From: Thioalkalivibrio sp. AKL19
GTDB lineage: Bacteria > Pseudomonadota > Gammaproteobacteria > Ectothiorhodospirales > Ectothiorhodospiraceae
DNA: 64,000 nucleotides
Reading direction: 5' to 3'
Assembly: GCF_000420165.1 (NCBI RefSeq)
Contig: NZ_ATUK01000013.1
Coordinates: forward strand, 62,001 to 126,000
In this document: one piece after another, positions 26,409 through 38,300 of the stretch
Position numbering within the stretch: position 1 is the first letter of the stretch
How the letters are laid out: every line of letters begins with the position of its first letter
Made by a program: the position numbers and the translations under genes
The notes under the pieces: generated by a model
Database searches by the model: none
Told to the model about the DNA's origin: nothing
Seen by the model: only the letters and a program-made list of their open reading frames with translations

Positions 26409-28355
26409 TTACGATTTCATCGGGAGGGTCAGGGAAGCGCTCGCACCACCGTCAGGACCGGCCATGAGGCTCGCATCCCCCCCATGGAGCCTCGCGATGC
26501 GTCGCACAAGGTAGAGCCCCATTCCTACCCCCGCGATCTGCGACATGTTGTCGCCCCGGGTGAATTTTTCGAAGAGCTTTTCCGGGGCAGCGTTTTGCAG
26601 GCCCGGTCCCGCGTCGACCACCTTAAGATTCACGCGATCGGAGCCACCGGGCTCTGCGATGACAGTGATCTGCGTGCCCTCGGGGGCGACCTTGGCTGCG
26701 TTGTCGATGAGATTCAGGAGCGCCACGCGGACCAGGGCGGGGTCGAAGGTCATCTCACTGGGTATGGCCCCGACGTCCAGTAACAGTTCGTGGCGGGTTA
26801 CGGATTGGCGAGCGTGTTCAACCACCTCTTCCAGAAAGGCCCGCGAGGCAACACTCTCCGCCCGTACCCTCCAGGCGTCGGATTCGAAGCGGTCTTCCGT
26901 CAGCAGGTTGTCCATGAAGCCGGTCATACGGTTGACCGCGCGACGGATTCGCTGCAGGACTTTGGCGGGCGGAATGGTGCCCTGTTCGCGCTGGGCATCC
27001 AGCACCGTGCAGGCCGAAGCGATGGAGGCAATGGGTGAGCGCAGCTCGTGGGAGATCATGGCGAGAAACTGGCGATGATCACTCAGGGCGGTCTCCGCCG
27101 TCCGGCGGGCCGTGTCGAGCTCGGTGGTGCGTTCGTCTACTAGCCGTTCCAGTTCAGCCCGCTTCTCTTCCTTGCTGCGCATGCGCTCGCGCCGCTCGAG
27201 GACCACGCGTGCCCCCAGCCCGGCGAGGACGATGACCGAGGCCAGTAACACCGAAATCGCCATGGCCGGTTCGGAGAACGCAGCGGGTACCCGGGGCAGC
27301 CAGCCGATGCTGGAAAAGTAAAGCAGCTTGGTGACCTGCCAGGGCAGGACGTAGCCGGCGAAGGCGTAGCCCCACAGCACCACCCCCTTGCGCCACGCCA
27401 TGTACCCGAGAACGGGGCTGAACAGGGCGATGCTCAGCCCCCACAGCGCGAGGAAATGCATCATCGGCCGATGGGGGAGGAACAGGAACAGTACGCCGAT
27501 CAGGCCGAAACTGAAGATCAGGCCGATCAACACCCGGTCAATGCGCGGAAACAGCTCGCGGGTCCGCAGCAAGATGCGGTGCAGGATCAGCAGCAGCATC
27601 CCCACCAGCGACAGCGAGAGGCCGATGGCCGGCCGGGTCCAGTCGGGGGATTCGGGCCAGAATTCGCGAAAGGCCATCCCCTTGATGCTCCAGCGGAACA
27701 GGAGGAAGGCAAGGCTCAGCAAGCCGAAGACCAGAAAGCCCGGCTCGCGCAGCATCAGCCACATCACCACCCCGAACAGCAGCATCAGGATGACCGCGCC
27801 GGCCATGAAATACTCCAGCCGCGTGGCGCTGCGTTCCCTTTCGAGTAGCTCCGCGGTGGCATGGAGTTGTGGGTGGATCACGATGGGCGTGTCGCTGGCG
27901 ACGCGGACCAGCAGCTCCTTTGATGCATGCGCGGGGATGTCCACGGAAAACACCTGCGTCAGGGTCGGCAGTTCCCGTTCCGATAAGGGGACGGCCCGGC
28001 CTCCGGGGCGGGTGACCCAGCGGCCATCAATGCGTTCGTGATAGGTCACCTCCCGCAGCCGCGCCTGACCGACCTCCAGCCAGCGCAACACCGCTTCGGG
28101 GCGATCGTTGGTCACTTCCAGCTTCAGCCAGAAGGCGGAATCACTGGCGCCAAGCCGGTGGCGATCCTTCGCCAGCGGCAAGGGGCTGAGCGGGATGGCG
28201 CCGGCCGCCACCTCCGCTGGACCCAGTTGTCCACTGGGGTCTTCGCCCATTACCAGACCCTTGACGCGAACGTCGTCGGCGGCTGCGAGGAGCGACGGGG
28301 CCGGTAAAAGCGCGAGCAGCAGGGTCAGCAGCAGGGCCGGGCGGATGCGGGGCAC
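26409..28355 (-). CDS. 7TMR-DISM membrane histidine kinase
   Basis: A sensor kinase of about 648 residues. After a signal peptide (RPALLLTLLLALLPAPSLLA) comes a periplasmic domain of about 160 residues of the 7TMR-DISM extracellular type 2, a carbohydrate-binding-like fold, with FWLKLEVTNDRPEAVLRWLE. Seven membrane helices follow (about residues 180-385). The HisKA box is FLAMISHELRSPIASIASA (His about residue 434), and the ATPase has NLIDNAAKVAPEG (N box), VVDAGPGLQ (G1) and GVGMGLYLVRRIARLHGG (G2). GTG 28355, 6 bp after the response-regulator stop, was chosen over an in-frame upstream ATG inside that gene. It probably phosphorylates the adjacent regulator. Confidence 0.85.
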   Translation of the reverse strand: MPRIRPALLLTLLLALLPAPSLLAAADDVRVKGLVMGEDPSGQLGPAEVAAGAIPLSPLPLAKDRHRLGASDSAFWLKLEVTNDRPEAVLRWLEVGQARLREVTYHERIDGRWVTRPGGRAVPLSERELPTLTQVFSVDIPAHASKELLVRVASDTPIVIHPQLHATAELLERERSATRLEYFMAGAVILMLLFGVVMWLMLREPGFLVFGLLSLAFLLFRWSIKGMAFREFWPESPDWTRPAIGLSLSLVGMLLLILHRILLRTRELFPRIDRVLIGLIFSFGLIGVLFLFLPHRPMMHFLALWGLSIALFSPVLGYMAWRKGVVLWGYAFAGYVLPWQVTKLLYFSSIGWLPRVPAAFSEPAMAISVLLASVIVLAGLGARVVLERRERMRSKEEKRAELERLVDERTTELDTARRTAETALSDHRQFLAMISHELRSPIASIASACTVLDAQREQGTIPPAKVLQRIRRAVNRMTGFMDNLLTEDRFESDAWRVRAESVASRAFLEEVVEHARQSVTRHELLLDVGAIPSEMTFDPALVRVALLNLIDNAAKVAPEGTQITVIAEPGGSDRVNLKVVDAGPGLQNAAPEKLFEKFTRGDNMSQIAGVGMGLYLVRRIARLHGGDASLMAGPDGGASASLTLPMKS

Positions 28356-28360
28356 CGGGC

Positions 28361-29140
28361 TCAATCCATCGTGAACGGCCGGGTCAACTCCAGCCGTTGC
28401 CGTGGGGCGGTGGCCAGGGGCAGGGCATCGCCCGTGCACGACTCGACCTTCTTGCGCAGGCGACTCATCAATACATCGATGCGGTGGAAGCGGAACTGGG
28501 ATGGGTTATCGCTCAGTACGGTGGCGAGATCGAGCCGCGAGACCTTGCCGCCACCGTGGACGAGACACTCCAGGAAGGCGAATTCGTTGGGGGTCAGATC
28601 CACACACTGGCCATTCGGTGAGTACAAGCAACGTCCTTCCCGGAGTATGCGCCAGGTGGGTTCGGGCCCACGGAGGCCGGCGTCCGACTGGCCGCTGCTG
28701 GCCGCCAGCCGTCTGGACAAGGCTTCGACGTGGGCGGCCAGTTCCCGCAGGTCGACGGGTTTGGTCAGGTAGACATCGGCGCCCGCCTCAAGCCCTGCCA
28801 GGCGGTCATTCAGCTGTGAGCGCGCACTCACGATGATGATGCCGATACCGGTTTCCATGACGTGGCGCGCCACACTCAAGCCGTCTTCCTCGGGCAGACC
28901 GATGTCCAGCACCACCACATCCACCGGTTGGGCGACCAACTGGCGGTAGAAGCCCGCCGCGCTTTCTTCCGTCCATACGGTGCAGCCCTGCATGGCCAGG
29001 TACTCCGCCATGCTGGCGCTCTGATCCACGTCGTCTTCGACAATGGCGATACGGATGGCGCTGGGTTCGCTGGGATTGAGGGCGTCTTGCATGATCCGAC
29101 TGAACGCCTGGTCGGTTACAGATGGGAGGCCTGCGGTCAT
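28361..29140 (-). CDS. OmpR-type response regulator
   Basis: A 259-residue regulator. The receiver domain has the acidic pocket IAIVEDDVDQ (E35-D37), the phosphoacceptor D79 in VVVLDIGLPEEDGL, the switch Ser in IIIVSARSQ and the conserved Lys in VYLTKPVDLRELAAH. The C-terminal winged helix (about residues 165-259) contains DLTPNEFAFLECLVHGGGKV and IDVLMSRLRKKVE, as in OmpR/PhoB transcription factors. An ATG at 29092 is a possible alternative start. It is the first gene of the two-component unit and is divergent from the giant surface protein, with 192 bp between them that could hold its binding sites. Confidence 0.9.
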   Translation of the reverse strand: MTAGLPSVTDQAFSRIMQDALNPSEPSAIRIAIVEDDVDQSASMAEYLAMQGCTVWTEESAAGFYRQLVAQPVDVVVLDIGLPEEDGLSVARHVMETGIGIIIVSARSQLNDRLAGLEAGADVYLTKPVDLRELAAHVEALSRRLAASSGQSDAGLRGPEPTWRILREGRCLYSPNGQCVDLTPNEFAFLECLVHGGGKVSRLDLATVLSDNPSQFRFHRIDVLMSRLRKKVESCTGDALPLATAPRQRLELTRPFTMD

Positions 29141-29332
29141 GAGACACCACAGTGTGGCCGTTTAGCTGGAGGCCAAAGAGTACACCTTTCTGCCGCTTGG
29201 CCAAATGTTCAGGCGTTGCTTCCGGATCCGTGATGAGAGGAATGGTGAGAGTCCGTGAGTGGACGGGCAGGGCCGCGACGGTTCCAATGTGACGAAGTTC
29301 AAAAAAACCGTGACAGCACGGGAGAATTTGCC

Positions 29333-32300
29333 ATGTCCGCCAGTCCCCGCCGTTCCCTGAATGCCCTGCCGCAGGTTCTGGGCCTTGGGCTGAAGCATTC
29401 GCCCCTGGTCCTTGGCGCCGTCATGGCGTTGGTGGCGGGAGCGGTGCAGGCGGACGGGACCTGTGACCAGGACGGCAATACCTACACCTGCGAATTCACG
29501 GACACGGGCGCGCATGCGCTCAATCTCTCCGAGTATCTGGAAGACGATGAGCACACCATCAGCGAGATCGAGTATCTCGCTGTTGGTGGCGGTGGTGGTG
29601 GTGGCGGTGGCAACGGCAATGCCGGTGGTGGTGGCGGTGCCGGCGGCTTCGTCGAAGGCACCATGGCGGTCGGACCGACCGACACCTTGAACCTTTACGT
29701 GGGCAGCGGCGGCAGCCGCGGCAGCGGCAGCCCGGATAACCAAACCGACTCCTCGGCCGGGGGCGATGGCAGTGCAAGCTGGATCGAATCCAGTGTCGAA
29801 AGGATCGAGGCCGTCGGCGGCGGTGGTGGCGCACGAGGCTTTCCCAGAAGCAGCTATACCGGCCGTTATGGTGGCTCCGGTGGGGGTGGCACCCGCTATG
29901 GCTCGGGAGGTTCCAGCGCCGGTGAGCAGGGCCACAGCGGTGGCCGTGGTGGGCGCACTACGGGCGGTGCCGGCGCTGGTGGTGGCGGTGGTGCCGGTGG
30001 TGCCGGTAGTTCCGGCAGCAACCAGCACGGCGGCAATGGTGGCGCAGGCAGGGAGTCCGAGATTTTTGAAGGTACCTACGCCGGTGGTGGCGGTGGCGGT
30101 AACTACAACAAGGCCCGTCGCGGCAGCGGTGGCCGATGGGGTACTTGGCCGAGTACCGAAGGCGGAGGCACTGGCGGCCACGGCGATAACGATTGGTCAG
30201 GACAGAACGCCACCACCAATACCGGAAGTGGCGGTGGCGGCGGTGGTGGCCGCACCAGTTTCTGGGGCGTCAGCCAAGGTACCGACGGTGGTGACGGCGG
30301 CTCCGGCGTGGTGAAGGTCCGCTTCGAGGTCGTTGATACGGCGGATACCCGGACCACCACCATCGAGGAGAATGGCCAGACTTTCGTGGTCCACCAGTTC
30401 CTCAATCCGGAGATGGCGCACGAGTTCGTGGTGCCCGAGGGCGTCACCGAGGTCGAGTACCTGGTGCTTGGCGGCGGTGGTGCGGCAGGTAGCGCTCCGG
30501 CTGGCGACGCGAACTCCAAAGGCACCGGTGGTGGCGGTGCCGGTGGTTTCCTTACGGGGAGCAAGGCCGTACAGCCTGGTGAGAGCTACACGATTGCCGT
30601 TGGTGCCGGTGGCTCGGTGGATGATTCAGTGCTTGCAGAAAGAAGCGACCTGGTGGGCCAGTCCGGGCAGGCGTCCGTCTTTGGTGTGATCGAGGCCATG
30701 GGCGGTGGCGGTGGTGCCGATTGGAGCGCCAATAATGGTCAAACAGGTGGCTCTGGCGGCGGTGGTGCCGGGCGTGATGGTACCAGCCAGGGCGGTTCTG
30801 GTGAGCCGGGGCAGGGCTTTGGTGGCGGTGATGTAACCACTGCCACAGGTGGAGGTGAGGCCGCCGGTGGTGGTGGCGGCGGTGCCGGTGGGCCTGGTAT
30901 CCGTGGCTCTATCAATGACAGTGGTGGTGGTGATGGTGGCCAGGGCCTGCTCTCCACTATCACTGGCGAGGCTCGCTGGTACGCTGGTGGCGGCGGTGGC
31001 GGTGCTACCGCACGACTCACCGATGGAAAGGCCCCGGACGGCGGGCTTGGTGGCCTGGGCGGCGGTGGTGCCGGCCGTGGTGACGCGGAGCACGGCCAGG
31101 ATGGTGAGCCGGGCGTACCCAATACCGGCGGCGGTGGCGGTGGTATCGGGCGTGAGGCAAGCAGCGGCGACTACACCAAAGGCGGTGCAGGCGGCTCCGG
31201 CATCGTGGTGGTGCGCTATGCACTGCCGGAGACGGTCCCCGAACGTCCCAACCAGGGCACGGTGAGCCTGCCCGAGTTGCCGCGCATCGAGGGCGGCGAG
31301 ACCGTCCATGTGCCGGTCACCCTCGAAGGCTTCGATGAGATGGCAGGCGACAAACTGCTCGCCTACGTCCGCGTTCCCGAGGGGGGCGGTACGGTGAGCA
31401 TCACCGGCACGACCGGGCTGACGCGGGAGCACGGTTACGACAGCTTCACCGGCGAGCGCACCATCGGCTTCAAAGGCAGCCGTGAGGCGGTGACCACGGC
31501 GCTGAAAGAGCACCTGGAGTGGACCGCGCCGCTCAACCGCCAGGACGTGGTGCTGGAGGTGAGCGTCACCGAGGCGTCCGACGGCGTCTTCTTCAACCCG
31601 GACAACGGCCACTACTACAAACCGGTGGAGTCCAGTGACAAGAACTGGACCGATGCTCGGGATGCAGCCGCCGGACAGGAGTTGTTCGGCATGACCGGCT
31701 ACCTGGCCACCATTACCAGCCAGGAAGAGAATGACTTCATCGCCGAGCGCGTGGACGCCGAGGATCTCTGGATCGGTGCCAGCGACCACCGAGCCGCCAT
31801 CGAGCAGGCCTGTGGCTCAAACGTCTATACCACGCAGGGGGATGATTTTGACCCCGAGGCCGGTGATCAGGCCGAGGGTCGCTGGTACTGGGTCACCGGG
31901 CCCGAGGCGTGCACCCAGTTCTGGGCGGGGGATGAGGAAACCGGCCACACCGTGGCGGGGCGCTTCGCCAATTGGCCGGACACGGAGCCCAATAACGATC
32001 ATGGCGGCGAGCACTACGCCGCGACCAAGTGGACGCATTCTGAACATAGCCAGGGCCCTGAGTACTGGTACGATTTCGTACTTGGACGAGAAGACGTTAA
32101 CAACTACCTGATCGAGTTCGGCGGCCTGCCGGGTGAGGCCAGCGAGGCCCACTTCGGCAACGGCAGCACCACCCTGCGCTCCACCAACGGCGTGACGGTG
32201 GATTCGCTCACCGCTGCGGCTGGTGGTGCTGAGCAGTCTGTCGGCATCGGCTTGCCGACAGCGGTTGAAGAGGCAACGGCGGATCTCAAGGTCGGCATTA

Positions 32301-35300
32301 GTATTGCGGCGGATGGCGGCACCCTTACGGTTACTACGACTGCTGGTCTGACACAAACCGAGGGAGGCAGCTTTACTGCGCAGCAGGAGATCGCCTTCCA
32401 CGGCACGGCGGATGCCGTACGCACGGCGCTTGAAAATGTCGAATGGACCCCCGGCGGCGATGTCGGTCGCTACGACTTCGAGCTCACCATTGAGGAACAC
32501 GATGAGCCCAGCGCCTTCCTTGCCCAAGGGATCGCGACGCTGGCCGTCGCTGCCGTGCCGGGCGTACCGCAGGAGGTAACGGCGGAGCCGGGCAACGCCC
32601 AGGCCACGGTGCGCTGGACGGCGGCCGATGATGGCGCCAGCCCCATCAGCCACTACAGCGTTACGGCCACCAACGGTGGCGATACGCATACCTGTCAGAC
32701 CGCGAACGGCCAGGAGACCAGCTGCACTGTCACCGGGCTGAGCAACGGTACCGAATACACCGTGACAGTGACGGCCACCAATGCCAGTGGCACCGGGGCC
32801 GAATCCCATTCGGTGACGATCACGCCTGTCTCTAACGTCACCGTGAGCGCCCCGTCGGGTGCCACCGAAGTGGTCAATGACGACGGTAGCGTCACCACCA
32901 GCTACACCAACCTGAACGGCGACACCGTGCGGGTGACCCAGGGCGCCGACAACAGCGCCTCCGGGGCCATCACCCTGGATGGCAGCAATGGCCAGACCAG
33001 CACGGTGCAGTTCGACGGTGGCGAGACCGATAGCACCATCAACCCCGATGGCAGTATCTCCAGCGTCAACACCACCAATGGGGTCACCACCCGTACACGG
33101 GTCCATCCCGACGGGCGCATCAGTTACTGCCAGGGCGTCGATTGCAGCCTGGACGACGAACTGCCCCCCGGCTCCACCCTGCGCGTGGACGAGGGCAGTG
33201 CGCTGATCGTGGTCGAGGAGGGGCAGTACCCCGACGCCTCGGCCGATGCCGACGGCAGCCTGAACGTCTGCTACGCCCACGACGACTTCAACAGCGGCGT
33301 GCTCACTGGTTGGAAGATCCTCGCCAGCCAGAACTACACCCCGCAGGTCGTGCGCATCGGCGGTGATCCGAACAACCACCGCCTGCGCCTCACCGATGTC
33401 GGCGGCAACCGCGCCACCGGCATCACCAAGGACGTGCCGATCCCCTCCACCGGCCGGGTGGAGCTGGACTTCGTCGCCCATATCTACGGCGGCAGCGGTG
33501 CCGATGGCCTGGCCGTGGTGCTCTCCGACTGGAATGAAGCACACCCCTCCGTGGGGGCACCGGGCGGCTCCCTGGGCTATGCCCAGCGCTCCGGTGGCAA
33601 CGGTTTTGAGGACGGCTGGTTGGGGATCGGTATCGATTCCTGGGGCAACTTCGCCAACAGTAACGAAGGGCGCATTGGCGGCCCCGGCTTCCGCCGCAAC
33701 GCCGTCTCCCTGCGCGGGTCCGCGCCGGACTACCGCTACCTGACCGGCACCCCGGCCAACCTGCAGCCCAAGCTCGACGGCAGCTACAACGGCCACCGCT
33801 ATCGGGTGCTCATCGACGCCACCGATTCGGTGGAGGGCGTGATCCGCGTCACCGTGCAGCGCGCCACCAAGCCGGATAGCGACGAGTACGAGACCCTGGT
33901 CGACGAGGTCAACGTGCTCGCCGATGAGTTCAATCAGGGGACACTGCCCGAGCAGTTCCGGCTGTCGTTGACCGCCTCCACCGGCGGAGCGCACAACTAC
34001 CACGAGCTGAGTTCACTGCGCGTGGCCGCCAGCACCTGTGAGGCCGTGGACCCCCCGAGCATCACCACCGAGGCCGGTGCCGAGCCCTTCGAATGGACCC
34101 AAGGGGATGACAGCCTGGTAGCAACCATCGATTACGACGGCGAGGGTGAACTCTTCGTCTCCGGCCCCGATGCGGAGCGCTTCGAGCTGCGCAACGACAA
34201 CGAGCTGCACTTCCGCGAGGGCGAGCCCGAAGAGTCGGGGACCTACGAGGTGGAGGTCGGCATCCAGGACGATCGCGGCAACCGCGACTCGGAGACCTAT
34301 CAGGTCGATGTGGACCTTCAGGAGGCCAACGAGACCCCGAATGCGCCACGGAATCTGGAGGGCTTTGCCGGTGTCGAGCGTGCGGCCCTGCGTTGGGACC
34401 TCCCCGACAATGCGGACGATGTCGACCTGGCCGATTTCACTGTCTACGGCAAGAAGGGTTCTGACGCCGAGGTCGAGTACCCGGTGATCCGCTCCTGGCA
34501 GCAATTCCTTACCGACGAAGACGACGAACGGACCCGGGCAACGGTTCTGGAGGAAGACGGGCCGTGGTGTCGGCTCGATGACGTCTACGAACCCCTCGGC
34601 TGCGTGGTCGAGGTTGACGGAGGCATGGCGGCCGAGGAGTACACCTTCCAGGTCACCGCCTCCAACGCCAATGGTATGGAGGGAGAACACTCCGAGTCCG
34701 TCACGGTGACCCCGGTTGTATTGGACGGCAATGGCACCAAGGCCGACCCGTGGCAGGTCACCGATGCGGAGGAATTCGGGCTCATTGGTACTGCGCTGGG
34801 TGGCGGCAGCGATGCCCACTACGCGCTGACCGGCGATATTGGCCTGAAAGATGTCGACTGGCAGCCCATCGGCAGTGCCGAGGAGCCGTTCACTGGCTCA
34901 TTGAAGAGCGCCGATGGCGAACAGGTGAATGTCAGCGACCTTGACGGTCAGCCGCTGTTCGATGTGATCGGCCCCGGCGCCGAGGTCTCGGACGTGAACA
35001 TCCAGAAAAGTGTCAACAGCGACGCCGGTGACTACGCCGGTCTGCTGGCCAACGCCATCGAGGGCAGCGAGGACGAGAAGGCCGTCATCCGCAATGTCAC
35101 CATCGACAACGACAGCTCCATCAGCGGTGGCAGCTTCGTCGGCGGCCTGGCGGGCACCATCGAGCACGCCACGATCGATGGCGTGACCATCGACGCCAAT
35201 GTCACCGGCAGCGGCAACTATGTCGGCGGCGTCGGCGGCACCATTGCCGACAGCGACATCAGCGGTGTCGGCGGCACCCCTGCCGACAACGGCATCGAGT

Positions 35301-38300
35301 ACTCCACCGTCAATGGCGATGTCGCGGGCCACGACTACGTGGGTGGTGTCGGTGGCCAGATCGACGGCAGCACTCTGACGAATGTCAAGGTCAATGGCGG
35401 GGTGCAGGGCGAAGGCAGCAACGTCGGCGGTGTCGGCGGCCAGATCAATCGCTCCGACAACGCCAACTGCGTGCTGGATACCATCCGCGTTGACGGCAAC
35501 GTCTCCGGTGGCAACAAGACTGGTGGTGTCGGTGGCGGCATTGACGGTTGTAAGGTCAGCGATGTCGAGGTCAATGGTGATGTCACCGGTGGCGACGAGA
35601 CCGGCGGCGTCGGTGGCGACATCAATGACAGTGAAATCGATAACGCCACCGTCAAGGGCAAGGTCAAGGGCAACAAGAAGACCGGCGGTATCGGTGGCAG
35701 CATCGACGAGAGCACCGTCAAGAACAGCGAGCTGACGGAAGAGGGCAGTGTCGAGGGTACCGAGGAGGTCGGCGGCATCGGTGGCGCCATCACCGACAGC
35801 ACCATCGAAGACAACACCGTCAATGGTGAGGTGACCGGTGACCAGCAGGTCGATGGTATCGGCGGCAGCGAGAGCGGCAGCACCACGCTGACGGGCAACA
35901 CCGACGGCGCCACGGTGGATGAAACCAACCTGGGTAGCGAGGCCAATCCTTACCTGATCACCGAATGGGGGCACCTGCACGCCATCCGCAACAACCCGGA
36001 TGCCCACTACCAGCTGGATGCCGATCTGGGTACAGCCTCTGCCGGCTACGGAGACTATGCCTCCGATGCCGCCCACGACGGCAAGGGCTGGCAGCCCATC
36101 CCCAACTTCACCGGACAGCTGGACGGCAATGACAAAACCATCACCGGTCTGCACATCGATCGGGCAGGCGAGTCCAATATCGGCCTCTTCGCCGAGCTGG
36201 GCACCGACGCCGTGGTCAAGGATCTGACCCTGGCCGATGTCGACATCGTCGGCGGCGACCAGACCGGCTCCCTGGCGGCCCGTTCCTGGGGCACCATCGA
36301 GGGTGTCCGCGCGACGGGTCGTGTGGAAGGTGATCTGCGCAATACAGGTGGGCTCATCGGTCTGGTTACCGGTGGATCCGTGGTCGATGCCTCTACCAAT
36401 GTGGCGGTGGTCAAGGAGAGCACCGCCCTTGGCAACAGCGGCGGCCTGTTCGGTGACCTCGTCCAGTCGGGTGATGCCATCATCGTAGAGAACGTCCACG
36501 CCCAAGGCGATGTCACCACCCAGAACGGCAACGCCGGCGGTCTCATCGGCCTGATCGAGGGCGAGGTCACCGTGCGCAATGCCTCCGCCTCCGGCACCGT
36601 CTCCGGTGTCAGCCACCAGGGCGGCCTGGTCGGCTACATCTGGAAGGGCGGGGTCGAGGCCTCCCTGGCCACCGGCAACGTCAGTGGTACCAGCCACCTG
36701 GGCGGCCTGGTCGGCGAGGTCTGGGACGGCAGCGTGGTGGATAGCTATGCCACCGGCGCGATCGGCGACGGCGGCAGCCAGACCGTCGGCGGCCTGATCG
36801 GCAGCCTCGGTGGCAGCAGCACGCTGAGCCGCAGCTACGCCAGCGGCTCGGTGCAGGGCAGCGCCCCTATCGGCGGCCTGCTGGGCAGCGAGGGCGGCAG
36901 CGTTACCGTTGAACACGCCTACTTCGACAGCACCGTCAACAGCAACGGCATGGGGGATGCGGGCTATGGCCGGACCTCGACCGAGCTGGCGACCCTGGCC
37001 ACCTTCAAGGACGATTGGGACATCGGGGTGTCGGGTGAGGTCGAACCGGGCTACCCGCGCCTGAGCTGGCAGGAGGCCGGCGCCGGTGGTCAGACCTGGG
37101 TGATCTACCCCTTTGCGGGCGGTGACGGTACGCCGGAGAGCCCCTATGAGATCGCCACCCCCGAACAATTGGCGTTGATCGGCGACGATCCGACCGCCCA
37201 CTACGTCCTGATGGGTGACATCGATCTGGACGGCGTCGACTGGCAGCCCATCGGCAGCGAGGCCGAGCCGTTCACCGGCTCACTGACCAGCAGCGACGAC
37301 GGGGTTGTCCGCAGCATCAAAGGTCTTGACGGCAAGCCGCTGTTCGACGCAATCGGACCCGGTGCCGAGGTGGCGGACCTGACTATCGAAGGCAGCGTCA
37401 ATGACGATGCCGATGGGGGCTCCGGCCTGCTCGCCAATCGTATCGCCGGCGAGGAGGGCAACCCGGCCCGTATCGACAACGTCACCATCGACGATGCAAG
37501 CCGCATCGATAGAGGTGATAACGACATCATCGGCGGCCTGGCTGGCACCATCGACCATGCCGAGCTGAACCACATCACCATGGATGGTGAGGTGAAGGGC
37601 CGTGACTACGTTGGTGGTATCGGTGGGCAGGTCAGCAACAGCACCATCAGCGATACCACCGTCACCGGCCACGTGGAGGGTCGGGATTACGTCGGCGGTA
37701 TCGGTGGTGAGCTTGACGGCAGCACCGTTACCGACACGACTGTTACGGGTGATGTCACCGGTAGCGGCGACCATGTCGGTGGCGTCGGCGGCGAGGTGAA
37801 CGACAGCAGCGTCGACAACGTCGCCATTGAAGGTAATGTCGAGGGCCAGGACTACGTCGGCGGTATCGGCGGTGAGGTCAACGACAGCAGCATCAGTGGC
37901 TCCACGGTGAGCGGCGATGTCGATGGGAATGACCACGTGGGCGGCGTAGGCGGCGTTATTGCTAACAGCGAGTTGGACGGCACTCACGTCGAGGGCGGCG
38001 TGACCGGGACGGGAGAAAACGTTGGCGATATTGCCGGTCAAATCGAAGGTGAGGTGCGTATCGACGATGAGGCGCCCGGCATCTACGACGAAGCGGGCAA
38101 TCTGCTGGACGATCAGAGCATCGCTACCGGTGAGCCGGTACGTTTCCGTGTGCCGTTTGGCGACGTCACGCCTTCCGGGACCGTGTCACGGGGTGAAGAT
38201 ACGCACGACCTCGGAACGGCCACCGGGCCGGTTCTGCTGACCGACCCCGATGGCGGTGCCACGATCCTGCGCGTGGATGACGAGAGCTACTACGTCTTCC

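Noticed and set aside
29162-30181. Minus-strand frame rich in Ala/Thr/Gly opposite the glycine-rich domain
   Set aside because: Complement of GGY codon runs; it has no independent protein features.
34898-37201. 767-codon minus-strand frame opposite the GLUG region
   Set aside because: Mirror of repetitive coding sequence on the plus strand; composition follows the repeats rather than a fold.
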